Shown here piece by piece: positions 6,943-11,552 of a stretch of 11,552 bases of DNA (position 1 is the first letter of the stretch; each line of letters begins with the position of its first letter). The stretch is from Syntrophales bacterium (GTDB lineage Bacteria > Desulfobacterota > Syntrophia > Syntrophales > UBA2210), in the NCBI GenBank assembly GCA_030655735.1, contig JAUSPK010000063.1, positions 1-11,552 of the forward strand, in the 5' to 3' direction. The notes under the pieces were generated by a model. It searched no databases and was not told the DNA's origin. It saw nothing but the letters and a program-made list of their open reading frames with translations. Made by a program: the position numbers and the translations under genes.

Positions 6943-7129
6943 TCCCCCGCCTATGCCGTGACAACCACTTTTTTGAACCTTATAAAAAGTTAGCGCCCTG
7001 TTGCTGCTTCAGGCTTTCCACCCCATCCCTCGCGGGAGGGGGTGGACATGCACACCACGAACAAGGAAGGGCACCTAGTCATAAGGTGTTGGTTCAAAAA
7101 ACTATAGGCCACCACGCACATTGCAGGGG
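6943..7129 (-). ncRNA. ssrS: 6S RNA
   Basis: 6S RNA binds sigma-70 RNA polymerase holoenzyme by mimicking an open promoter, and it dampens transcription in stationary phase. On the minus strand about 187 nt fold into the expected single long hairpin. The ends pair as CCCCTGC with GCGGGGG. After an internal loop CGTGGTGGCC pairs with GGTTGTCACG (with wobbles), and then TTTTTTGAACC pairs perfectly with GGTTCAAAAAA. A central bubble follows (about 16 nt on the 5' side, 13 nt on the 3' side), then GTGCCCT with AGGGCGC. The apex is TCCACCCC..TCCC-GCGA-GGGA.GGGGTGGA near 7017-7050. The position downstream of zapA is the classic 6S location in proteobacteria. The ends are set by pairing and could be off by a few bases. 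The first 28 nt overlap the end of zapA. Confidence 0.8.
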
Positions 7130-7413
7130 ATTACTGTACTTTCTTTGTCTATATAACCGATTAATTCCTCAATCCCACCTTCGAACCTGCTGCGCAGATC
7201 CTCTTTTTCTTCTTGTAATCCAAACAATTCTTCGGCAATATTTAAAGCAACCAAAATAGCAATATCTGAAGCTGTTGCATTCTCTGAGGTCTCTCCTGTT
7301 TCCTTAGCCCTCTCATTTATATATCTTACAATCCTATCTACATACTCATCCCCTTTATCGCTCAGGACAGAAAATTCCCGCCCCACCACCGTTATATCGA
7401 AACGCTTTTTCAA
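7102..7413 (-). CDS. zapA: Cell division protein ZapA
   Basis: ZapA is a small cytoplasmic protein that cross-links FtsZ filaments at the division ring. The 103-residue product opens KKRFDITVVGREFSVLSD, then YVDRIVRYINER, followed by ASDIAILVALNIAEELFGLQ and a C-terminal helix. This is the ZapA fold: a globular N-terminal domain with the V.G..Y/F.....D/E..YV pattern, then a coiled coil. The start is TTG at 7413 with AGAGGA (7421-7426) 7 nt upstream. The last 9 residues and the stop are encoded inside the 5' arm of the 6S RNA, so the C-terminal tail sequence (PCNVRGGL) is probably constrained by RNA pairing rather than by protein function (inference). It lies 22 nt after the zapB-like gene. 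Confidence 0.9.
   Translation of the reverse strand: MKKRFDITVVGREFSVLSDKGDEYVDRIVRYINERAKETGETSENATASDIAILVALNIAEELFGLQEEKEDLRSRFEGGIEELIGYIDKESTVIPCNVRGGL
7133..7138 (-). promoter_or_regulatory. Possible -10 box for 6S RNA, inside zapA
   Basis: TACAGT (4 of 6 to TATAAT) on the minus strand would place the first base close to 7126-7130, which agrees with the 5' end derived independently from pairing. The region 17 nt upstream has no good -35 box. 6S could instead be cut from the zapBA transcript. Confidence 0.3.
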
Positions 7414-7435
7414 CTGCGATTCCTCTATGTGTCAC

Positions 7436-7663
7436 CTACGCCACTTCTATATCACGCAACATATCAAGGAGCACATCCACCTTGGTACGCACAGCATCCT
7501 CTTGCTCGTTTAAAACCCGTGCCTTGCTTTCTGCCTTCTCCAGCTGGGCATTTTTCTCTTCCAACAACCTTTCCAGTTCCTGGTTCCGATTCTTCAACGT
7601 GGAATACTCTTCTACAATTCCCCGTATCTTTCGCTCAAGCTCGCCAAACCTTTCTAACTCCAC
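7436..7663 (-). CDS. zapB: ZapB-like coiled-coil cell division protein
   Basis: The 75-residue product is almost entirely a coiled coil. It is rich in Glu, Lys, Leu and Arg and has heptad leucines (FGELERKIRGIVEEYSTLKN, then RNQELERLLEEKNAQLEKAE). Its size and its place directly before zapA suit ZapB-type proteins, which join the division ring through ZapA. Sequence identity to E. coli ZapB cannot be judged from such low-complexity helix, so the name rests on context. The start is taken as GTG at 7663, but the strong AGAGGAG (7676-7682) is 13 nt away. An in-frame CTG at 7669 sits at better spacing and would add two residues. It is the first gene after a strong promoter. Confidence 0.75.
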   Translation of the reverse strand: MELERFGELERKIRGIVEEYSTLKNRNQELERLLEEKNAQLEKAESKARVLNEQEDAVRTKVDVLLDMLRDIEVA

Positions 7664-7706
7664 GTCCAGTCTCGACTCCTCTTCAGTAACACCCTATTTT
7701 GGTTTA

Positions 7707-7735
7707 ATTATGCCAACTCGTCCGATAAAAGTCAA
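7707..7735 (-). promoter_or_regulatory. Sigma-70 promoter of the zapB-zapA-6S-rny unit
   Basis: The minus strand carries TTGACT (7735-7730), a 17-nt spacer, and CATAAT (7712-7707); each box matches 5 of 6 consensus bases. Transcription would start near 7700, about 37 nt before zapB. It is back to back with the fusA promoter, and the two -35 boxes are 39 nt apart. Confidence 0.75.
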
Positions 7736-7749
7736 GACGCTATTTGGGG

Positions 7750-7789
7750 GTGGGCTCCCTTGTCAAAATAATACTTGACAGGTGCCCAC
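7750..7789. promoter_or_regulatory. 40-bp interrupted inverted repeat over the fusA promoter (possible operator)
   Basis: The outer arms GTGGGC (7750-7755) and GCCCAC (7784-7789) and the inner arms TGTCAA (7761-7766) and TTGACA (7775-7780) are both exact inverted pairs around AATAATAC. The inner right arm is itself the fusA -35 box, and the left half lies between the divergent promoters. Symmetry of this type suits a dimeric regulator that blocks fusA. The regulator is unknown. Confidence 0.55.
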
Positions 7790-7803
7790 TTGTGTACTAC
7801 AAA
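7775..7803 (+). promoter_or_regulatory. Sigma-70 promoter of fusA
   Basis: A perfect TTGACA (7775-7780), a 17-nt spacer and TACAAA (7798-7803, 4 of 6 to consensus). Transcription would begin near 7810 and give a leader of about 100 nt. Confidence 0.6.
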
Positions 7804-7834
7804 CGGCGGTCTTTCGCATCAAGATACGATTATG

Positions 7835-7859
7835 ACCCCCCCGCGTAGCGAAGGGGGGT
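7835..7859 (+). terminator. Leader hairpin before fusA, possible attenuator
   Basis: ACCCCCC (7835-7841) pairs with GGGGGGT (7853-7859), enclosing a CGC/GCG stem with a GTA loop and two unpaired A. It is followed by TATTTACTT, a poor U-run. It sits within the predicted fusA leader, about 50 nt before the start codon. It could act as a weak attenuator, a stabilising 5' structure, or the end of read-through from the left. Too weak for a confident terminator call. Confidence 0.4.
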
Positions 7860-7907
7860 TATTTACTTGAGGCGACCATATCATTATTACCCATAGGAAA
7901 AACAGGC

Positions 7908-9986
7908 ATGGATGGCAGAAAAGTAAGAAATATAGGGATCAGTGCGCATATCGACTCGGGCAAGACGACACTGACGGAAAGAATCCTCTTTTACACAAAG
8001 CGTATCCACGCAATTCATGACGTGAAGGGGAAGGACGGCGTCGGGGCAACCATGGATTCCATGGAGCTCGAGAAGGAACGCGGCATTACCATAGCCTCGG
8101 CGGCGACATTCTGCGAATGGCAGGGGCATGAGATCAACATCATCGACACCCCCGGACATGTTGACTTTACCGTAGAGGTTGAACGTTCTCTCCGGGTGCT
8201 CGATGGAGCCGTCCTCGTCCTGTGCGCGGTGGGTGGCGTTCAGTCACAGTCCATTACCGTCGACCAGCAAATGAAGCGCTATAAGGTTCCCTGCATCGCC
8301 TTTGTAAACAAGTGCGATCGGAGCGGCGCGGATCCTTCCCGTGTCATCGCTCAACTCAGAGCGAAACTGGGGCATAACGCCGTTGCCATGCAGATGCCTC
8401 TCGGACTCGAAAACAATTTTCAGGGGATTGTAGACCTGGTCACAATGAAGGCGGTCTATTTCGACGGCGAGAATGGCGAGGATGTTCGTATTGAGGGCAT
8501 CCCGGACGCCCTGTTGCCCGAAGCCGTCGTGAAGAGGGAAGCGCTGATCGACGCCGCCTCGATGTTTTCGGACGAACTGACCGAGGCCATTCTCGAAGAG
8601 CGCGATATTCCCGAGGACCTTCTGATAAGCGCCCTGCGCAAAGGGACGCTCACACGGGAAATAACACTGGTGTTCATGGGATCGGCCTATAAGAACAAAG
8701 GCGTTCAGCCTATGCTCGACGCCGTGACGCAGCTGCTCCCCTGCCCCGCTGATATGAAAAACGAGGCCCTTGACCTGGCACACGATGAGAAGACTGTCAT
8801 CCTCTCCTCCGATCCTAAAGCCCCCACGGTTGCGCTTGCATTCAAACTGGAAGACGGCACCTACGGTCAGCTTACCTACATCAGGGTATACCAGGGCTCG
8901 ATCGGAAAAGGGGATACTATCGTCAACTCCCGCACGGAGAAGAAGGTCAAGGTTGGACGTGTTGTTCGCATGCACGCCGATCAGATGGAGGACCTCGATG
9001 CCATCCCGGCGGGATACATCGGGGCGCTTTTCGGTATTGACTGCGCATCGGGCGATACCTTTGCCTCACCGGGAATTACCTTGGCCATGAGTTCGATGTT
9101 CGTCGCTGAGCCGGTGATTTCGCTGTCCATCACCCCGAAGGACAACAAGGCGCAGATAAACATGTCCAAGGCTCTGAACCGCTTCACCAAAGAAGATCCA
9201 ACCTTCAAGACCCACGTCGATGATGAAACGAAGGAAACGATTATTGAAGGCATGGGCGAGCTGCACCTGGAGATATACGTCGAACGAATGCGGCGTGAGT
9301 ACGGAGCAGAAGTCGAGACCGGGAACCCCCGCGTCGCCTACCGCGAAACCATTACCCGGAAAGCGGAGTTCAACTACACGCACAAGAAGCAGACCGGAGG
9401 ATCGGGGCAGTACGCCCGGGTCGCGGGATATATCGAGCCGATTACGGAAGTTGACTTCGAATTCGTTAACAAGGTTACGGGAGGGTCTATTCCCACACAG
9501 TTTATTGCTGCGTGCGAGAAGGGATTCCGTGCGTGTATGGCAAAGGGCCCCAAGCTGGAATTCCCGGTCACCGGCGTGCGGGTGGTTATTAATGATGGAG
9601 CGTCGCACAGCGTGGACTCCTCGGAGATGGCCTTTCAGTCGGGAGCACGCGGCGGGTTCCTGGAGGCCTACGCGAAGGCGGGAGTTGTCATCCATGAGCC
9701 GGTGATGAAGGTCGTCGTAGAGACACCGACCGAATTTCAAGGCCCCTGCATGGGACTTTTAAACCAGCGTCGCGGAATGATCGTCGGTTCACAGGACGAC
9801 GGGCCCATGTGCGTGATTGAATCACAGGTACCGCTGGCGGAGATGTTCGGATTTTCAACGGTACTGAGATCGGCAACACAGGGACAGGCTCAGTTCACCA
9901 TGGAGTTTGCGCTCTACAAACTTGTCCCCCAATCAATCGCAGAAGAACTGGTTGAAACGGCAGCAAAGGCAAAGAAGGGCAAGTAA
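7908..9986 (+). CDS. fusA: Translation elongation factor G (spd/mitochondrial-like type)
   Basis: This 692-residue GTPase moves tRNAs and mRNA through the ribosome after peptide bond formation. The G motifs are all present: AHIDSGKT (13-20), RGITI with switch-I Thr61, DTPGH (80-84) and NKCD (134-137). The domain IV signature HSVDSSEMAFQSGARGG and the C-terminal domain V are intact. AHIDSGKTTLTERILFYT and GKDGVGATMDSMELEKERGI resemble mitochondrial EF-G1 and the spd-type bacterial EF-Gs more than the str-operon EF-G with AHIDAGKTT. No rpsL, rpsG or tuf flanks it, so it may be one of two EF-G copies in the genome. The ATG at 7908 has AGGA (7896-7899) 8 nt upstream. A P-loop gene follows after 44 nt. 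Confidence 0.95.
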   Translation: MDGRKVRNIGISAHIDSGKTTLTERILFYTKRIHAIHDVKGKDGVGATMDSMELEKERGITIASAATFCEWQGHEINIIDTPGHVDFTVEVERSLRVLDGAVLVLCAVGGVQSQSITVDQQMKRYKVPCIAFVNKCDRSGADPSRVIAQLRAKLGHNAVAMQMPLGLENNFQGIVDLVTMKAVYFDGENGEDVRIEGIPDALLPEAVVKREALIDAASMFSDELTEAILEERDIPEDLLISALRKGTLTREITLVFMGSAYKNKGVQPMLDAVTQLLPCPADMKNEALDLAHDEKTVILSSDPKAPTVALAFKLEDGTYGQLTYIRVYQGSIGKGDTIVNSRTEKKVKVGRVVRMHADQMEDLDAIPAGYIGALFGIDCASGDTFASPGITLAMSSMFVAEPVISLSITPKDNKAQINMSKALNRFTKEDPTFKTHVDDETKETIIEGMGELHLEIYVERMRREYGAEVETGNPRVAYRETITRKAEFNYTHKKQTGGSGQYARVAGYIEPITEVDFEFVNKVTGGSIPTQFIAACEKGFRACMAKGPKLEFPVTGVRVVINDGASHSVDSSEMAFQSGARGGFLEAYAKAGVVIHEPVMKVVVETPTEFQGPCMGLLNQRRGMIVGSQDDGPMCVIESQVPLAEMFGFSTVLRSATQGQAQFTMEFALYKLVPQSIAEELVETAAKAKKGK

Positions 9987-10030
9987 AAGACTGAAGCCCC
10001 TGTCAGCATTGAACATAAAGGAGCATTAAA

Positions 10031-10708
10031 ATGGTAAAAAGCGATCTTATCACCAGGCATCCCTTTGGGCTCCAGGGGGATGAATCGGATATCATTTCAG
10101 AGGGTGAGTTCGGAGCTGTTCTTTCACGGGCCGGCGTCGGCAAGACCGCCCTTCTGGTACAGCTTGCCCTGAACGCCATGCTGAGGGGTAAAAACGTTCT
10201 GCATATCAGCCTGAACGATCCTGTCGATAAAATCACCCTGTGGTATAAAGAGTTATTCCACCATCTCACACAGCGGGATACCGTCGAGCAGGGCGGGCCG
10301 CTCTGGGAATCTCTGCTGCCGCACCGGTTTATCATGACCTTCAAGATCGCGGCCTTCAGCGTACCGAAGCTCAGGGAACGGCTCGCGGATCTTGCGGAGC
10401 AGAACATCTTTAACCCCGACGTGGTTATTATCGACGGGCTCAGGTTCAACGAATCGATACGGGAATGCCTCACGGATCTGAAGACCCTTGCCGTGGAGCA
10501 GTCACTGCACGTATGGTTCAGCGTGCACACCCACCGAAATGAAGAAGAACCCTATCCTCTGCTGGGTCTCGAGGATCTGTTTGACGTCGCCCTCCAGCTC
10601 CAGCCGGAGGGAACGGACATACGGATACTGCCGTTGAAGGGACCGGAAGACGCGGTCTCCGGCCTGTCGAAACTGGCCCTGGACGCATCCAGCATGCTGA
10701 TAAAGTAG
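10031..10708 (+). CDS. Uncharacterised P-loop ATPase-like protein downstream of EF-G
   Basis: I do not recognise a named family for this 225-residue protein. A Walker A-like loop SRAGVGKT (32-39) lies in EFGAVLSRAGVGKTALLVQL, where the usual first Gly of GxxxxGKT is replaced by Ser. A Walker B-like strand PDVVIIDG (129-136) follows. The order is a strand, P-loop, a helix with LRGKNVLHIS, and a later strand HVWFSVHTHR. This resembles the RecA/KaiC-like ATPase core without extra domains. There is no signal peptide or membrane helix, so it is cytoplasmic. AAGGAG (10018-10023) stands 7 nt before the ATG, an excellent ribosome site. The gap to fusA is 44 nt with no terminator, so co-transcription is likely, but a link to translation is only a guess. 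Confidence 0.8.
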   Translation: MVKSDLITRHPFGLQGDESDIISEGEFGAVLSRAGVGKTALLVQLALNAMLRGKNVLHISLNDPVDKITLWYKELFHHLTQRDTVEQGGPLWESLLPHRFIMTFKIAAFSVPKLRERLADLAEQNIFNPDVVIIDGLRFNESIRECLTDLKTLAVEQSLHVWFSVHTHRNEEEPYPLLGLEDLFDVALQLQPEGTDIRILPLKGPEDAVSGLSKLALDASSMLIK

Positions 10709-10764
10709 AGTTATTAATCTCAGTGGGAATCCCCCGCCCGTAAGGGCCTGGAGAATCAATAGAA

Positions 10765-11022
10765 TCAAGGATTCCTCAAAGTGTCATGGGTGCCGACCCG
10801 GCGCAAGACATAAACGTCGCCTTCAATCTGAAAGGTAAAGCGATGGGAAGCCGTGGCCCTGCCTTCCCAAATATTCTTGGGATCATTCATCTTTTTGATA
10901 TTCAGCGACGGGTGCCGCTGGTTAGACAAAAGCAGCTCTAGCTGCTTGTCAACGGCTTCCTGCAACTCAGGGGAAAGTTTGCGATAATCCCGGATGAAGG
11001 TTTTCGTGAAAGATATCTTCAT
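10765..11022 (-). CDS. RelE/ParE-superfamily toxin of a type II toxin-antitoxin pair
   Basis: The 85-residue product has the RelE-like layout. Its N-terminal part is MKISFTKTFIRDYRKLSPEL, then QEAVDKQLELLLSN, HPSLNIKKM and IWEGRATASHRFTFQIEGD, and it ends VYVLRRVGTHDTLRNP. HPSL..K.M.......WE.R....(H/Y)R..F.I.G....L..VG.HD is typical of RelE-type mRNA-cleaving toxins, with Arg55, Arg61 and His79 the likely working residues (inference from family pattern). The ATG at 11020-11022 overlaps the antitoxin stop in ATGA, so the two are translationally coupled with the toxin second. Downstream, GCCC-GTAA-GGGC (10736-10747) is a small hairpin without a T-run. Whether it cleaves RNA or acts on gyrase (ParE-like) cannot be decided. 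Confidence 0.85.
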   Translation of the reverse strand: MKISFTKTFIRDYRKLSPELQEAVDKQLELLLSNQRHPSLNIKKMNDPKNIWEGRATASHRFTFQIEGDVYVLRRVGTHDTLRNP

Positions 11023-11303
11023 ACCTTAGCAGACTTCACGGCGGCAAGGCCGTCGGTGAGGTTATCAAAGGGTCCCAAAACGTTGCCCTTGGCAATATCT
11101 TTGTCTGCTTCGGCTTCGCCCTTCTGCCATTCCTTGGTATAGAAATAAGCTTGGTCCGGGTGCACTACTTTGACCGGCCTCAACACAAGCCCGCCGTCCT
11201 GTCTGTCGATCTCCATGTAGTCGCCGACGGAAACATTCAAATCCTTGCGCAAGCTGTTAGGCAACGTAATCTGATAATTCTGCTTTACTTTGATCAGGGG
11301 CAT
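11019..11303 (-). CDS. AbrB/MazE/SpoVT-domain antitoxin
   Basis: The 94-residue protein begins MPLIKVKQNYQITLPNSLRK, then DLNVSVGDYMEIDRQDGGLV. This is the swapped-hairpin AbrB/MazE/SpoVT DNA-binding domain (residues about 1-45, with the Q.TLP..LR..L....GD..EI pattern). The C-terminal part (about 46-94: YFYTKEWQKGEAEADKDIAK and onward) would bind and neutralise the toxin. I chose the ATG at 11303 because AGAGGT (11311-11316) lies 7 nt upstream. A GTG at 11312 would add three residues but falls inside that ribosome site. It probably represses its own promoter through the AT-rich palindrome just upstream (inference). Confidence 0.85.
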   Translation of the reverse strand: MPLIKVKQNYQITLPNSLRKDLNVSVGDYMEIDRQDGGLVLRPVKVVHPDQAYFYTKEWQKGEAEADKDIAKGNVLGPFDNLTDGLAAVKSAKV

Positions 11304-11339
11304 TTCTTTCACCTCTTGTTTGTTGTATATATCTCTTAA

Positions 11340-11395
11340 AGTTTAAATTTTATAAATTTATAGTTTAACAATACTCTGACTCAGGCATTTGTCAA
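11340..11395 (-). promoter_or_regulatory. Promoter and AT-rich operator of the toxin-antitoxin pair
   Basis: On the minus strand TTGACA (11395-11390), a 16-nt spacer and TATTGT (11373-11368) form a fair sigma-70 promoter. Immediately downstream lies an AT-only stretch with inverted and direct repeats (GTTTAAA at 11341-11347 against TTTAAC at 11364-11369, and AAATTT twice). This is a likely autoregulatory site for the AbrB-type antitoxin. Confidence 0.5.
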
Positions 11396-11430
11396 GCTAT
11401 TTTTAGCTGTAGTGTCAGTAACAAATGATA

Positions 11431-11463
11431 TGTCCGGTTTATAGCACATAAACTGTCCGGTTT
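11431..11463 (+). repeat. Two TGTCCGGTTT direct repeats at the insertion-sequence end
   Basis: Identical 10-mers at 11431-11440 and 11454-11463, with a period of 23 bp (about two helical turns). They sit 27-50 bp ahead of the transposase start, the position expected for transposase-binding or regulatory sites. Confidence 0.75.
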
Positions 11464-11489
11464 GATAGTGTCACCGATGGAGGTGACGG

Positions 11490-11552
11490 ATGAGACGGAC
11501 GGAGATACGACAGGAGAACCGGAAGATGCGATTTGAAGAGGTATATTTGGGA
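11490..11552 (+). CDS. Transposase, N-terminal 21 codons (ISNCY/IS1202-like)
   Basis: Twenty-one codons read MRRTEIRQENRKMRFEEVYL and then G before the window ends. From memory, IS1202/ISNCY-type transposases often open with M..TEIRQE..K.RFEE.Y, followed by a helix-turn-helix and a DDE domain, and the visible part matches that closely. GGAGGT (11479-11484) lies 5 nt before the ATG. Whether the full gene is intact cannot be seen. An IS481-type transposase is the main alternative. Confidence 0.65.
   Translation, partial: MRRTEIRQENRKMRFEEVYLG

Larger units (their letters stand above)
11410..11552 (+). mobile_element. Left end of an insertion sequence resembling the ISNCY/IS1202 group, cut by the window edge
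   Basis: The element is recognised from the transposase start at 11490 and the repeat-rich end before it. TAGTGTCA occurs at 11410-11417 and again at 11466-11473, and TGTCCGGTTT occurs twice (11431-11463). Such subterminal repeats are usual transposase-binding sites. The exact outer boundary cannot be fixed without the right end; it probably lies near 11410, just outside the promoter of the toxin-antitoxin pair. Confidence 0.6.

Noticed and set aside
7804..7907. Riboswitch in the fusA leader
   Set aside because: Only one simple GC hairpin is visible; no known aptamer core or conserved junction could be recognised.
11310..11312. GTG start for the antitoxin
   Set aside because: It overlaps the AGAGGTG ribosome site that serves the ATG at 11303.

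Overview
This 11.5-kb bacterial window most likely comes from a member of the former Deltaproteobacteria (Desulfobacterota). I infer this from three things. The block zapB-zapA-6S RNA-rny-ymdB-tyrS is an arrangement I associate with that group. The stand-alone EF-G resembles the spirochaete/planctomycete/delta (spd) and mitochondrial type. The GC content looks moderate and the intergenic DNA is rich in small palindromic and tandem-repeat elements. The species cannot be named from the sequence alone.

Left part (1-958): the 5' end of ectA (ectoine synthesis) runs off the left edge on the minus strand. Behind it lies a decayed, frameshifted remnant of an IS1595-type transposase (185-582), and then about 375 bp without a convincing gene that holds a pair of 27-bp direct repeats.

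959-2731: a CLC-type anion channel/transporter with two C-terminal CBS domains, on the plus strand. It converges on tyrS across a 377-bp spacer. The spacer carries heptamer tandem repeats, a 137-bp element with terminal inverted repeats, and a G-quadruplex-type run.

3109-7735: one minus-strand unit on RNA metabolism, translation and cell division. From its promoter it reads zapB-like, zapA, 6S RNA (ssrS, its 5' end inside the zapA 3' end), RNase Y (rny), the YmdB phosphodiesterase, and tyrS. Almost every start codon is GTG or TTG behind a Shine-Dalgarno sequence. A near-consensus sigma-70 promoter precedes zapB.

7736-10708: a divergent plus-strand unit. It has a promoter overlapped by a 40-bp inverted repeat, a leader hairpin, fusA (EF-G of the spd/mitochondrial-like type) and a small uncharacterised P-loop ATPase gene 44 bp downstream.

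10709-11552: accessory DNA. An AbrB-type antitoxin and RelE-like toxin gene pair (minus strand) has its own promoter and an AT-rich palindromic operator. It is followed by the left end and first 21 codons of a transposase resembling the ISNCY/IS1202 group, which is cut by the right edge.

No complete new defence or biosynthetic system is visible. The points most worth a second look are the 6S RNA overlapping zapA, the substitutions at key CLC positions, the fusA control region, the structured clc-tyrS spacer, and the AbrB-RelE pairing.
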